Of a stretch of 64,000 nucleotides of DNA, positions 43,911 to 54,326 are shown piece by piece. Every line of letters begins with the position of its first letter. Positions within the stretch are counted from its first letter, which is position 1. The position numbers and the translations under genes were made by a program. Below the pieces are notes generated by a model. It saw only the letters and a list, made by a program, of their open reading frames with translations, had not been told where the DNA came from and did not search any database. Location of the stretch: NCBI GenBank assembly GCA_943842245.1, contig CALTAJ010000002.1, positions 335,596-399,595 of the forward strand. Reading direction: 5' to 3'. The DNA comes from an uncultured Flavobacteriaceae bacterium. Lineage in GTDB: Bacteria; Bacteroidota; Bacteroidia; Flavobacteriales; Flavobacteriaceae.

Positions 43911-46454
43911 ATGGATGATAATTTTTCACCTCGAGTAAAAGATGTAATTTCTTTTAGTAAGGAGGAAGCCCTTAGGTTGGGACATAATTTTATTGGCACT
44001 GAACATTTAATGCTTGGAATGTTAAGGGATGGGGGTGGAAAAGCTATAGCGATTTTAAATGCAATTGAAGTAAATCTGGAAGAATTAAGACGTAAAGTTG
44101 AAATATTAAATCCTGCTACAATTGATGGTGACCAAACATTAAATGATAAAAAAAACTTACATTTAACCCGACAAGCCGAACGTGCACTCAAAACTACATT
44201 TTTAGAGGCAAAATTATTCCAAAGTGATTTAATTAATACTGCCCACTTACTACTTTGTATTCTTAGAAACGAAAATGATCCTACTACTAAATTACTCACA
44301 AGACTAAATGTAGATTACGATATCGTAAAAGAACAATTTAAGCTTATGTTGGCAAACGATTCGGATTCTTACGAAGAACTCCCATCATCATCCTTCGCTG
44401 AAGAAAAAGACAACGAAGGCGAAGCAAAAGAAAATCCATTTATCCCTACTTCTGACTCAAAAACATCTAAAAAATCTAAAACTCCAGTTTTGGATAATTT
44501 TGGTCGAGATATCACTGCATTAGCTGAACAAGAAAAATTAGACCCTGTAGTTGGAAGAGAAAAAGAGATTGAAAGGGTTTCCCAAGTACTTAGTAGAAGA
44601 AAGAAAAATAACCCTTTATTAATTGGAGAACCGGGTGTTGGAAAATCTGCAATCGCTGAAGGATTAGCACTTCGTATTATTCAAAAAAGGGTTTCACGAG
44701 TGCTTTACAATAAGCGTGTAGTTAGTTTAGATTTAGCAAGCCTTGTTGCTGGAACTAAGTATAGAGGGCAGTTTGAAGAACGAATGAAAGCAATGATGAA
44801 CGAATTAGAAAAGAATGATGATATAATTCTATTTATTGATGAAATTCATACTATAGTTGGTGCAGGAGGTGCTACTGGAAGCCTAGACGCATCTAACATG
44901 TTCAAGCCTGCTCTAGCTCGTGGTGAAATCCAATGCATAGGAGCTACAACATTAGATGAGTATCGTCAAAATATAGAAAAAGACGGTGCTTTAGAAAGGC
45001 GTTTTCAAAAAGTTTTAGTTGAGCAAACTAATACTGTTGAGACGCTCGAAATTTTAAAAAATATAAAAGAGCGTTATGAAAATCATCATAATGTCAATTA
45101 TTCTGAGGATGCATTAAGTGCATGCGTAGATTTAACCAATCGTTACATGTCAGATCGTTTTTTACCTGATAAAGCTATTGACGCGTTGGACGAAGCTGGT
45201 TCTAGAGTCCACATTAATAATATGAGTGTTCCTAAAGAAGTGGTTGATCTTGAAGCACAACTCGATAAAGTAAGAGAGTCAAAAAATTCTGTTGTAAAAA
45301 AACAAAAATACGAAGAAGCTGCAAAACTTCGAGACGATGAAAAAAGAGTAGAGCGCCTGTTAATAGAAGCACAAGAGCGTTGGCAAGAGGAATCAAAACT
45401 CAATAGAGTAACTGTGAATGAAAATGATATTGCCGATGTAGTTTCCATGATGACTAACATTCCTGTTAATAAAATTATTAAATCTGAAAAAAATAAGCTA
45501 TCAAAATTAGCTAAAGTCATTAACTCTAAGCTTATTGGACAAAATGAGGCAGTAGAAAAAGTAGTTAAGGCAATTCAACGTAATCGCGCTGGATTAAAGG
45601 CTCCTGATAAACCAATTGGTTCGTTTATTTTTTTAGGACAAACAGGGGTAGGAAAAACTCAACTAGCAAAAATTTTAGCTTCTGAGATTTTTGATTCAGA
45701 GGAGAATTTGATTAGAATAGATATGAGTGAATACATGGAAAAATTTGCTGTATCAAGATTAGTCGGTGCACCTCCAGGTTATGTTGGATATGAAGAAGGT
45801 GGACAATTAACGGAAAAAGTTAGAAGACGACCCTATTCAGTTATTTTACTTGACGAAGTCGAAAAGGCTCATCCAGACATCTTCAATATGATGCTTCAGA
45901 TACTTGATGATGGTTTTTTAACAGACAGCTTAGGAAGAAAAATTAACTTCCAAAATACTATAATAATTATGACTTCTAATATTGGTGCAAGACAAGTTAA
46001 AGATTTTGGAAGAGGATTAGGTTTTGAAACTGCATCACAAAAATCTCAGTCAAAAGAAATTGAAAAAGGAGTTATCCAAAAAGAGTTAAAAAAGACATTT
46101 TCCCCAGAGTTTTTAAATAGAATTGATGATATAGTGGTATTTAATAATCTTGAAAAAACTGATATTAGGAAAATTGTGGACATTGAATTGGTACACCTTG
46201 TTAAACGGGTTAAGCAATTGGGATACGAAATAGAAATATCAGAATCAGCAAAGGACTTTCTGTCTGAAAAAGGCTACGATAGTAAGTATGGCGCAAGACC
46301 CTTAAATAGAGCCATTCAAAAGCATTTAGAAGATTTATTGGCTGAGAATGTAGTAAATAATTCTATAAAAGAGGGAGACAAAATCACGATAGACAAAAAT
46401 AGAGATGATGACTCTTTAAATTTAAAACTTAGTCAAGAAATTGAAAATTCCTAA
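43911..46454 (+). CDS. clpC: ATP-dependent Clp protease ATP-binding subunit ClpC
   Basis: 847 residues from ATG at 43911, chosen because the Clp N-domain begins just after it ([32 protein letters not shown]); an open stretch upstream has a TTG but no sensible protein. The order is: Clp N domain (1-140), an acidic linker, AAA1 with [13 protein letters not shown] near residue 239, a UVR-type middle segment ([12 protein letters not shown], about 466), and AAA2 with [12 protein letters not shown] near residue 576 and the C-terminal Clp_D2-small part. It unfolds proteins for degradation by ClpP. ClpP is not in the window. A short terminator follows. Confidence 0.95.
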   Translation: MDDNFSPRVKDVISFSKEEALRLGHNFIGTEHLMLGMLRDGGGKAIAILNAIEVNLEELRRKVEILNPATIDGDQTLNDKKNLHLTRQAERALKTTFLEAKLFQSDLINTAHLLLCILRNENDPTTKLLTRLNVDYDIVKEQFKLMLANDSDSYEELPSSSFAEEKDNEGEAKENPFIPTSDSKTSKKSKTPVLDNFGRDITALAEQEKLDPVVGREKEIERVSQVLSRRKKNNPLLIGEPGVGKSAIAEGLALRIIQKRVSRVLYNKRVVSLDLASLVAGTKYRGQFEERMKAMMNELEKNDDIILFIDEIHTIVGAGGATGSLDASNMFKPALARGEIQCIGATTLDEYRQNIEKDGALERRFQKVLVEQTNTVETLEILKNIKERYENHHNVNYSEDALSACVDLTNRYMSDRFLPDKAIDALDEAGSRVHINNMSVPKEVVDLEAQLDKVRESKNSVVKKQKYEEAAKLRDDEKRVERLLIEAQERWQEESKLNRVTVNENDIADVVSMMTNIPVNKIIKSEKNKLSKLAKVINSKLIGQNEAVEKVVKAIQRNRAGLKAPDKPIGSFIFLGQTGVGKTQLAKILASEIFDSEENLIRIDMSEYMEKFAVSRLVGAPPGYVGYEEGGQLTEKVRRRPYSVILLDEVEKAHPDIFNMMLQILDDGFLTDSLGRKINFQNTIIIMTSNIGARQVKDFGRGLGFETASQKSQSKEIEKGVIQKELKKTFSPEFLNRIDDIVVFNNLEKTDIRKIVDIELVHLVKRVKQLGYEIEISESAKDFLSEKGYDSKYGARPLNRAIQKHLEDLLAENVVNNSIKEGDKITIDKNRDDDSLNLKLSQEIENS

Positions 46455-46486
46455 AATTACCAGATTAAAAAGGTTTCTTAACATTT

Positions 46487-46505
46487 AGATTCTTAAATCT
46501 TTTTT
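46487..46505 (+). terminator. Short terminator after clpC
   Basis: AGATT / AATCT 5-base stem with a CTTA loop followed by six T. Weak hairpin but correctly placed 33 bases after the clpC stop codon. Confidence 0.45.
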
Positions 46506-46539
46506 CCAAAAAAATAGTTCACAGCCATCCAATAAGTGT

Positions 46540-46547
46540 TATTTTTG
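46540..46547 (+). promoter_or_regulatory. Promoter -7 element of the thr operon
   Basis: TATTTTTG is an exact TAnnTTTG match, 57 bases before the thrA ATG. The -33 region has only GTTC. A tiny open frame (46568-46597, ten codons including stop, with three Cys and two Trp) lies between this box and thrA. Confidence 0.55.
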
Positions 46548-46603
46548 CGCTGTTTTAATTATTAAGTATGTGCCATTTTTGGGCATGTTGGTGTTAAATT
46601 TAT

Positions 46604-49054
46604 ATGAAAGTTTTAAAATTTGGTGGCACGTCTGTAGCTAATGCTAAAAGTCTGATTAATGTTATAGATATTATTACTGAGTCTAAAGATCAAGTAGTAG
46701 TAGTAGTTTCTGCTTTAGGTGGGATAACCAACTTATTGGTTGAAATGTCAGAACGGGCTAGTATGGGTCAAAATAATTATAAAGAACACCTTGAAACACT
46801 TGAGAATCGACACTTAAACCCCATTGAATATTTCATCCCATTAACACATCAAAGTGAAATAATTAGTTTTTTAAAATCTCAACTAAATGAACTTGAAGAG
46901 GTCGTTGAATCATTATTTACCTTAAACGAACTTACCTCTAAAAGCCTCGCTAAAATTTTAAGTTACGGTGAGATTCTTTCAAGTACTATTATTTACAATA
47001 TTCTCAAGTATAAAACTTGTGATGCAGTATTAAAAGATTCAAGAGAATTGATTTTTACGTATTCAATTGATGATAGAGAGATTGTAAATCAAAAGCAAAG
47101 TGAAAAAGCGACAAAGGTATTTTTTAAAAAAAATAATTCTAAAATTATATTAATACCAGGATTTATTGCTCAAGATGAAGAAGGAAATACATCAACTTTA
47201 GGTCGTGGAGGATCAGATTTTACTGCATCCCTAATAGCAAATTATTGTAATGCAACACAATTAGAGATTTGGACAGATGTAAGCGGAATGTATACAGCCC
47301 ATCCAAAATTGGTAAGTCAAGCAATTCCCATTTCAAAACTTTCATACCACGAGGCAATGGAGCTTTCCCATTTCGGAGCCAAAGTAATTTATCCTCCTAC
47401 TCTACAACCGTTAATTGATAAAAATATTCCTGTAATAATTAAAAATACTTTTGAGAAAGAGGCTCAGGGTACCTTAATTAATGCTAAAGGTAACCCAAAA
47501 GGAGAAGGTTCAATTGTTAAAGGAATAAGTCACATAGACGATGTTGTGTTAATTAGTCTAGAGGGAAGTGGCATGATTGGTATTCCAGGTTTTTCAAAAC
47601 GTTTTTTTGAATGTTTATCTCAAAAACATATTAATATTATAATGATTACTCAAGCTTCCTCAGAACATTCAATTTGCATAGGTGTCCGTTCAGAAGATGC
47701 TACTCTAGCAAAAAAAACTATCGACAATCATTTTACGTTTGAAATAAGTATCAAAAAAGTTACCGCTGCCAAAATAGAATCTAATATGTCAAATATTGCT
47801 GTTGTTGGAGATAGAATGAAGGATCATCAAGGCATTAGTGGTAAGCTATTTAGTAGTTTAGGTGCAAATAATGTAAATATACGTGCTATAGCTCAGGGAG
47901 CTTCAGAAAGAAATATTTCTATTGTTATAGATAAAAAAAATACTCAAAAAGCACTAAACTCAATACATGAAAGTTTTTTTGAAGCTCAGACTAAAGAGTT
48001 AAATCTTTTCATAACCGGTGTAGGTAATGTAGGAAGTAAACTCTTAGAGCAAATTCATAGACAATTCAAATATCTTTTGGAAAACTTGCGCTTAAAAATA
48101 CGTGTTATTGCAATTTCAAATTCAAAAAAGATGTTTTTAAGTGAAAGCCCTATTGACTTGAATAATTGGAAAAAACAGTTGGTCACAAGTAAAACTAAAG
48201 CTGATAGAGATGTTTTCTTTGATCATGTGAAAAAGTTGAATTTAAGAAATAGTATCTTCATCGATAACACCGCAAGTGAATTTATTTCAGAAGAATATGT
48301 GCGTTATCTAGCAAGCAATATAGGTGTCGTAACTTGCAACAAAATTGCCTGTGCAGGCTCATTCAAAAACTACTTAGATTTAAAAAAAATATCTAGGCGA
48401 TATAATACACCTTTCCTTTTTGAAACCAATGTAGGTGCTGGGCTACCAGTGATTGATACTTTAAATAATCTAATCGCATCAGGAGATAAAATTCATAAAA
48501 TTCAAGCCATACTGTCGGGGAGTTTAAATTATATTTTTAATAAATTTAATTCAAAAACAACTTTTAAAAAAGTAGTTCAAAGTGCACAAAATGAAGGGTT
48601 TACCGAACCTGATCCTAAGATCGATCTAAGCGGTGTAGATGTAGCACGAAAAATATTAATCTTAGCTCGTGAAAGCGGTTTTAAATTAGAGTTGAAAGAT
48701 ATTGTTAATAGAAACTTTTTACCGTTAGAAGTATTGGATAGTTTATCTAATGAAGAATTTTATAATGCAATTGATAAAAATGAAGTTCATTTTCAAAACA
48801 TACTAAAAAATGCTGAAGAAAAGGGAGCAAGATTAAAATATGTGGCTCAGTTGGAGCAAGGAAAGGCTTCTGTTGGACTTCAAGAAATTGAATCAAGTCA
48901 TGATTTTTACAATTTGGAAGGAAGCGATAATATAATTTTATTTTACACAAGTAGATACAAAAACCAACCTTTGATCGTGAAAGGAGCTGGTGCTGGAGCA
49001 GATGTAACCGCTGGAGGGATTTTTGGGGATATTATTAGGATTGGAAAACAATAA
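46604..49054 (+). CDS. thrA: Bifunctional aspartokinase / homoserine dehydrogenase
   Basis: 816 residues, the usual length of the fused enzyme. The aspartokinase part (1-460) begins VLKFGGTSVANAKS, has STLGRGGSDFTASLIA and EIWTDVSGMYTAHPK, and two ACT domains (GSGMIGIPGFSKRFF and GDRMKDHQGISGKLF). The homoserine dehydrogenase part (about 465-816) has LFITGVGNVGSKLLEQI for NAD(P) binding, and the GDKIHKIQAILSGSLNYIF and GFTEPDPKIDLSGVDVARK blocks. It performs the first and third steps from aspartate to threonine, with feedback control likely through the ACT domains. It leads the thrA-thrB-thrC operon. Confidence 0.96.
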   Translation: MKVLKFGGTSVANAKSLINVIDIITESKDQVVVVVSALGGITNLLVEMSERASMGQNNYKEHLETLENRHLNPIEYFIPLTHQSEIISFLKSQLNELEEVVESLFTLNELTSKSLAKILSYGEILSSTIIYNILKYKTCDAVLKDSRELIFTYSIDDREIVNQKQSEKATKVFFKKNNSKIILIPGFIAQDEEGNTSTLGRGGSDFTASLIANYCNATQLEIWTDVSGMYTAHPKLVSQAIPISKLSYHEAMELSHFGAKVIYPPTLQPLIDKNIPVIIKNTFEKEAQGTLINAKGNPKGEGSIVKGISHIDDVVLISLEGSGMIGIPGFSKRFFECLSQKHINIIMITQASSEHSICIGVRSEDATLAKKTIDNHFTFEISIKKVTAAKIESNMSNIAVVGDRMKDHQGISGKLFSSLGANNVNIRAIAQGASERNISIVIDKKNTQKALNSIHESFFEAQTKELNLFITGVGNVGSKLLEQIHRQFKYLLENLRLKIRVIAISNSKKMFLSESPIDLNNWKKQLVTSKTKADRDVFFDHVKKLNLRNSIFIDNTASEFISEEYVRYLASNIGVVTCNKIACAGSFKNYLDLKKISRRYNTPFLFETNVGAGLPVIDTLNNLIASGDKIHKIQAILSGSLNYIFNKFNSKTTFKKVVQSAQNEGFTEPDPKIDLSGVDVARKILILARESGFKLELKDIVNRNFLPLEVLDSLSNEEFYNAIDKNEVHFQNILKNAEEKGARLKYVAQLEQGKASVGLQEIESSHDFYNLEGSDNIILFYTSRYKNQPLIVKGAGAGADVTAGGIFGDIIRIGKQ

Positions 49055-49055
49055 A

Positions 49056-49976
49056 ATGGATCAGATTAAGATTTTTACACCTGCTAGTGTTGCAAACGTC
49101 TCATGTGGTTTTGATGTATTAGGCTTTTGTCTAGATACAGTTGGAGACATAATGAAGGTGTCTAAAACCGAGAATCCAGGTGTAACTATAGGAGCTATTA
49201 CAGGACAGGAATTACCTAAAGATCCTCTAAAGAACGTAGCAAGTGTTGCAGCTTCTTCACTTTTAGAAGCTTACCCATCAAATAATGGCTTCCGTATTGA
49301 TATTGAAAAAAAAATTAAGCCCGGAAGCGGAATTGGAAGTAGTGCAGCAAGTGCAGCTGGAGCTGTTTTTGCTATTAATGAATTATTGGGGAGGCCCTAT
49401 TCAAGAAATGAATTAGTGAAATTTGCAATGGCTGGTGAATCACTTGCTAGCGGTGCTGCTCACGCAGACAATCTTGCCCCAGTTCTACTGGGTGGTTTTA
49501 CATTAGTCCGAAGTAATAAGACTTTAGACATAATTAAACTCCCTTCTCCTGAAGATTTAGTTGCTACAATAATACATCCAAAAATTGAATTAAAAACAAT
49601 TCATTCCAGAGCTATTCTTAAAAATGAAATTCCACTGAAAAAAGCAGTTGAACAATGGGGGAATTTAGGAGCATTTATAAGTGCCCTTTACACGAATGAC
49701 TATGGACTGCTTTCACGAAGCATGAAAGACAAGATAATTGAACCAATAAGAGCTATGTTAATTCCTAAATTTAATGATATAAAACATGCAGCAATTGATG
49801 CTGGAGCGCTAGGAAGTGGTATCTCTGGTTCAGGTCCATCTGTTTACTCATTGTCAAAAGGAGAAGCTAAAGCCAAAAAGGTAGGTCAAGCTATAAGAAC
49901 ATATTATGATGAAATTGGACTTGATTATGAAGTTCACTACTCACGCATTAATAATGAAGGAATAAAGATTTTATAA
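49056..49976 (+). CDS. thrB: Homoserine kinase
   Basis: 306 residues from ATG at 49056, one base after the thrA stop codon; a longer open frame starting inside thrA is less likely because the conserved start IKIFTPASVANVSCGFDVLG follows this ATG. The GHMP-kinase ATP loop is PGSGIGSSAASAAGAVFAINE, and the late glycine-rich block is GALGSGISGSGPSVY. It phosphorylates homoserine for threonine synthesis. Confidence 0.95.
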   Translation: MDQIKIFTPASVANVSCGFDVLGFCLDTVGDIMKVSKTENPGVTIGAITGQELPKDPLKNVASVAASSLLEAYPSNNGFRIDIEKKIKPGSGIGSSAASAAGAVFAINELLGRPYSRNELVKFAMAGESLASGAAHADNLAPVLLGGFTLVRSNKTLDIIKLPSPEDLVATIIHPKIELKTIHSRAILKNEIPLKKAVEQWGNLGAFISALYTNDYGLLSRSMKDKIIEPIRAMLIPKFNDIKHAAIDAGALGSGISGSGPSVYSLSKGEAKAKKVGQAIRTYYDEIGLDYEVHYSRINNEGIKIL

Positions 49977-49980
49977 ATAA

Positions 49981-51294
49981 GTGAAATATTTCAGTTTAAA
50001 TTATAATGCAAGGGATGTAGGTTTTTTAGAGGCTGTTACAAATGGTCTTGCTCCAGACCGTGGATTATATTTTCCGAAGCAAATCCCAAAATTAGAGCAA
50101 GATTTCATTAATAACCTTGATCAGTATTCAGATCACGAAATCGCATATGAAGTTATACAGAAATATGTGGGAGACGACATCTCCAGCAATGACTTAAAAA
50201 AAATTATTCAGGATACTTTAAGTTTTAATTTTCCAATCATAGAAATAACTGATAAAATTGCCTTACTTGAGTTATTTCATGGTCCTACTTTGGCATTTAA
50301 AGATATTGGTGCCCGATTTATGGCTCGATGTTTATCCTATAATAACGATACAAAAAAAGAGCGGGACCTAACCATACTTGTCGCTACTTCAGGAGATACT
50401 GGTGGAGCAGTCGCAGATGGATTCTATAAAGTAAAAGGTATTGATGTGATTATTCTCTATCCAAAAGGAAAGGTAAGTGATATTCAAGAGCGTCAATTGA
50501 CAACTCTTGGAGAAAACATAATTGCTTTAGAAGTTGATGGTACATTTGATGACTGCCAAGAAATGGTAAAAAGTGCTTTTGTTGATCCGGAGTTAAAAGA
50601 AAAAATAAATTTAACATCCGCAAATTCAATAAATATTGCTAGATGGTTGTCTCAAATGTTTTATTATTTTATAGCTTATAAAAATCGTCCAAATCCAGAC
50701 AAAAAAATTGTATTTTCTGTTCCAAGTGGAAACTTTGGTAATATCTGTGCTGGAATAATTGCTAAACAGATGGGGCTTCCAATTGATCATTTTGTTGCAA
50801 GCACTAATATCAATGATACAGTTCCAGAATTTTTGAAATCAGGTAGCTATACTCCTAAAAAATCCATTCAAACTATTTCAAACGCAATGGATGTTGGTAA
50901 TCCAAGTAATTTCATTAGGATTCAGGAAATCTTTAATAATGATTTTTTCAAACTTAAGAAAGTCTTGAGTAGTTTTGGATACACTGATAAGCTAACAAAA
51001 AAAGCACTAAAAGAAATTTTCAAAATAAATGGATATATAGCTGATCCTCACGGTGCAATTGGATTTTTAGGATTAAAACAATATATGGCTTCTCTAAAAA
51101 ATGAAGAAGCATATCAAGGCATTTTTTTAGAGACAGCCCATCCAATAAAATTTAAAAACACAGTGGAGAATATTCTTAAAACAAAGATTGAGACACCTAC
51201 CCGTCTTAGGGGTATTTTAACCCTTAAAAAAATACGTTCTCCCTTAAGTAAGTATTCAGAACTTAAATCTTTACTCCTCTCAAGAAATAAATAA
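49981..51294 (+). CDS. thrC: Threonine synthase
   Basis: 437 residues, starting with GTG at 49981, 4 bases after thrB. The N-terminus KYFSLNYNARDVGFLEAVTNGLAPDRGLYFP is typical. The PLP-binding lysine is in GPTLAFKDIGARFMAR, followed by LVATSGDTGGAVADGF for phosphate binding and SVPSGNFGNICAG. The protein is close to the long bacterial ThrC form. It converts O-phosphohomoserine to threonine, the last step of the operon's pathway. Confidence 0.96.
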   Translation: MKYFSLNYNARDVGFLEAVTNGLAPDRGLYFPKQIPKLEQDFINNLDQYSDHEIAYEVIQKYVGDDISSNDLKKIIQDTLSFNFPIIEITDKIALLELFHGPTLAFKDIGARFMARCLSYNNDTKKERDLTILVATSGDTGGAVADGFYKVKGIDVIILYPKGKVSDIQERQLTTLGENIIALEVDGTFDDCQEMVKSAFVDPELKEKINLTSANSINIARWLSQMFYYFIAYKNRPNPDKKIVFSVPSGNFGNICAGIIAKQMGLPIDHFVASTNINDTVPEFLKSGSYTPKKSIQTISNAMDVGNPSNFIRIQEIFNNDFFKLKKVLSSFGYTDKLTKKALKEIFKINGYIADPHGAIGFLGLKQYMASLKNEEAYQGIFLETAHPIKFKNTVENILKTKIETPTRLRGILTLKKIRSPLSKYSELKSLLLSRNK

Positions 51295-51329
51295 ACTTTT
51301 AATTGGGTATTCTCAATTACTCCATTTAT

Positions 51330-51353
51330 TAAATTTATCTCTTGATAAATTTA
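51330..51353 (+). terminator. AT-rich hairpin after thrC
   Basis: Perfect 10-base stem (TAAATTTATC / GATAAATTTA) with a TCTT loop, 36 bases after the thrC stop codon. It is low in G+C and followed by only three T, so termination may be partial. Confidence 0.45.
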
Positions 51354-51556
51354 TTTCCAATCCATGAAATAATAATACTAAATAAGATTTATATTTTTTC
51401 TTAATTCTAGTTCCTTATTCCTGATAAAATCAATAGAAAGTTTTGCCTTTTAAACATTATCTTTGGATTTAATTATTTGTAAAAACGAAAAATACATATT
51501 AGGTAGAAAATATACGTTTTGATATATAGCGTTGTAAATAATTTATTTGTGTGATT

Positions 51557-52642
51557 ATGAAAAAAACAACACTTTACAATACTCATTTAAATCTAAATGC
51601 AAAAATGACTGCTTTTGGTGGATATGAGATGCCCGTTCAATATACAGGTGTTAAAAATGAACATCTAGCAGTAAGGGAGAAGCTCGGAGTTTTTGATGTT
51701 TCGCATATGGGGGAATTTTATGTTTCTGGACCGAATTCATTGAATCTACTTCAATATATATGTAGTAATGATATCTCAAAAATAACTATCGGAAAAGCAC
51801 AATATAATTATCTTCCAAATGAAACAGGTGGAATTGTTGACGACCTTATTGTTTACAGATTGGAGGAAGAAAGATATCTTCTGGTGGTTAATGCCTCAAA
51901 TATTAATAAAGATTGGAGTTGGATTCAAAAACATAATCATGAATTCAAGGCTAAACTGGAAGATGTTTCTGAAAATACGGGCTTATTTGCAATTCAGGGT
52001 CCTAAAGCGATAGTTGCAATGAAAAAATTAACTAGTTATCCCCTGGAAACTCTTCCCTTTTATTCTCATACGACTGCAGATTTTTCAGGTATTGAAAATA
52101 TCTTAATTGCGACAACAGGATATACAGGTGCTGGTGGTATAGAAATTTATTTTCCTTCAAACTACTCAGAACACATATGGAGTAATATCCTAAAAGCTGG
52201 AGCTGTACATGGAATTATTCCAGCCGGACTTGCCGCAAGAGATACTCTTAGAACAGAAATGGGATACTGTCTATATGGAAATGAAATTGATGAAAACACA
52301 TCACCAATTTCAGCAGGATTAAGCTGGATTAGTAAAAATAAAACTAAATTTATTAATTCAAAAAATATCAATCAGGAGAAAGTCACCGGATCCCATCAAA
52401 AAATAATTGGTTTTATTATGGATGCAAGAACAATTCCAAGAAGTGGATATAAGATTGTTAATATTCATGGTGATCAAATTGGAGTTGTCACTTCTGGTAC
52501 TCAATCCCCTACACTATCGATTGGCATAGGACTTGGTTATATTTCAAAACCTTATTCGAATGTTGGTACTAAAATTGGGATTTTAATTCGTGAGAAAAAC
52601 TGTCCTGCACATGTTGTAAAACTACCATTTATAAAAACTTAA
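51557..52642 (+). CDS. gcvT: Glycine cleavage system T protein (aminomethyltransferase)
   Basis: 361 residues from ATG at 51557; a GTG two codons upstream is less likely. Seen are KKTTLYNTHLNLNAKMTAFGGYEMPVQY at the start, VFDVSHMGEFYVSGP, GGIVDDLIVYRL for tetrahydrofolate binding, GYTGAGGIEIYFP, and LAARDTLRTEMGYCLYGNEI. It transfers the aminomethyl unit from the H protein to tetrahydrofolate. GcvP and GcvH are not in the window; in this lineage gcvT often stands alone. Confidence 0.95.
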   Translation: MKKTTLYNTHLNLNAKMTAFGGYEMPVQYTGVKNEHLAVREKLGVFDVSHMGEFYVSGPNSLNLLQYICSNDISKITIGKAQYNYLPNETGGIVDDLIVYRLEEERYLLVVNASNINKDWSWIQKHNHEFKAKLEDVSENTGLFAIQGPKAIVAMKKLTSYPLETLPFYSHTTADFSGIENILIATTGYTGAGGIEIYFPSNYSEHIWSNILKAGAVHGIIPAGLAARDTLRTEMGYCLYGNEIDENTSPISAGLSWISKNKTKFINSKNINQEKVTGSHQKIIGFIMDARTIPRSGYKIVNIHGDQIGVVTSGTQSPTLSIGIGLGYISKPYSNVGTKIGILIREKNCPAHVVKLPFIKT

Positions 52643-52645
52643 TCT

Positions 52646-53452
52646 TTGAAATCCATACTAATTTTAGGAGGGAGTGGATTCATTGGCAATGCCCTATACA
52701 AAGAATTAGGGCCCTATTTTAATACTTTTGGGACCTTTAATAATAATTTAGAGTTTAGGGATAATAAACATTTTTTTCAATATGATATTGAAAAAGGAGG
52801 ACTTAATGACATTCTAAACGAGGTAAAACCCAAACTTATAATATCAGCTTTAAGAGGAAGATTTAATGCTCAACTAGATTCACATTCCTGTATTATTGAA
52901 TATGTAAAATTTAATAACTGTAGAGTTATGTTTTTGTCTTCAGCTAATGTCTTTGATTCTTTTAGGCATTATCCGTCATATGAATATGACAAAACTCTCT
53001 CTGAGAGTATTTACGGTCATTTTAAAATAAAGATAGAAAATCAACTGATGAATCTTCCAATTGGTAAATTTATTATTATTAGATTACCAATGATTTTTGG
53101 AATAAATGCGCCTAGAACTCAAGATATTGATAAGGCAATAATTGAAAATAAAGCAATAGAAGTTTTTCCAAATACTATAATCAATGTAAATAGTGACGTC
53201 CGATTAAGTCAACAGATTCATTATATCATAAATCATAAAAAAACAGGAATTTATCACCTAGGAAGTACAGATTTAATTTCTCATTTTGACTTTATTAAAA
53301 CATTGGTCGAAAAAAGACATTCAAAGATTGGTAAGTATAAACAGGTGTTTAGTACTAATAATATTCGATATTTAGCTACCCTTCCAAAAGAAAATAAGTT
53401 ACCTCAGTATATTCAACCTTCATATAATGACATCTTAGACGAGTTGAGTTAG
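52646..53452 (+). CDS. NAD(P)-binding sugar epimerase/reductase-like protein
   Basis: 268 residues starting with TTG at 52646, 3 bases after gcvT. The start is supported because the Rossmann motif SILILGGSGFIGNAL follows at once. It has FLSSANVFDSF (Ser), YPSYEYDKTLSE (a Y-x3-K-like active site, Tyr/Lys) and IRLPMIFG, as in extended short-chain dehydrogenases of the RmlD type. The substrate is unknown. Likely coupled to gcvT translation, but no functional link is obvious. Confidence 0.75.
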   Translation: MKSILILGGSGFIGNALYKELGPYFNTFGTFNNNLEFRDNKHFFQYDIEKGGLNDILNEVKPKLIISALRGRFNAQLDSHSCIIEYVKFNNCRVMFLSSANVFDSFRHYPSYEYDKTLSESIYGHFKIKIENQLMNLPIGKFIIIRLPMIFGINAPRTQDIDKAIIENKAIEVFPNTIINVNSDVRLSQQIHYIINHKKTGIYHLGSTDLISHFDFIKTLVEKRHSKIGKYKQVFSTNNIRYLATLPKENKLPQYIQPSYNDILDELS

Positions 53453-53609
53453 TAATAAATCTCTTTTGTTAAGTAAAAGTAAATACTTATTGATTTTACT
53501 TTTAATTAACAGTCAAACTGAATTAACAATATTATTTATTATGACTTACAAATGTAGTCCCTTCAAAATCTGAAAGTTTTTTATCTTTACAAATTAATAA
53601 TATATATGT

Positions 53610-54326
53610 ATGGGAAGAGCATTTGAATTTAGAAAAGCCCGTAAAATGAAACGCTGGTCAGCTATGGCTAAAACCTTTACACGCATTGGAAAGGACATCG
53701 TCATGAGCGTAAAGGAAGGAGGTTCAGATCCAAATAATAATTCTAGACTACGTGCTGTAATTCAAAATGCCAAGGCTGCTAACATGCCTAAAGAAAATGT
53801 AGAACGTGCTATTAAAAAGGCTTCAGATAAAAATACGGGTGATTTTAAAGAAGTACTTTTTGAAGGTTATGCGCCTCATGGTATTGCTGTTTTGGTAGAA
53901 ACTGCTACTGATAATAATAACAGAACTGTTGCAAATATTCGTTCCTATTTTAATAAGTTAAATGGTAGTTTAGGAACAACTGGATCTGTAGAATTTATGT
54001 TTGATCACAGCTGTAATTTTAGAATAAATCCAAATGATCTTGAAGTAGATGAGATTGAATTAGAATTCATCGATTATGGAGTAGAGGAAGTTTTTAAAGA
54101 TGAAGATGGTATTGTTTTATATGCTCCTTTCGAATACTATGGCATAATCCAGAAAGAGTTGGAAAAAAGAAACTTTGAAATACTTTCTTCAGGTTTTGAA
54201 AGGATACCTCAGGTAATTAAACAATTGAGTATAGATAAGCAAAAAGAAGTATTACAACTAATTGAAAAAATTGAAGACGACGAAGATGTCCAAAACGTAT
54301 ACCACTCAATGGAAATTAAAAATTAA
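53610..54326 (+). CDS. YebC/PmpR family regulator
   Basis: 238 residues. Typical start MGRAFEFRKARKMKRWSAMAKTFTRIGKDI, then GGSDPNNNSRLRAVIQNAKAANMPKENVERAIKKA and the middle block EGYAPHGIAVLVETATDNNNRTVANIR. Members bind DNA or help ribosomes at hard-to-translate proline stretches. The stop codon is directly next to the end of the convergent acyltransferase gene. Confidence 0.93.
   Translation: MGRAFEFRKARKMKRWSAMAKTFTRIGKDIVMSVKEGGSDPNNNSRLRAVIQNAKAANMPKENVERAIKKASDKNTGDFKEVLFEGYAPHGIAVLVETATDNNNRTVANIRSYFNKLNGSLGTTGSVEFMFDHSCNFRINPNDLEVDEIELEFIDYGVEEVFKDEDGIVLYAPFEYYGIIQKELEKRNFEILSSGFERIPQVIKQLSIDKQKEVLQLIEKIEDDEDVQNVYHSMEIKN

Noticed and set aside
43793..44299. Minus-strand open frame of 168 codons opposite clpC
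   Set aside because: It is the antisense of the ClpC N-domain coding region, which has a clear protein motif pattern on the plus strand.
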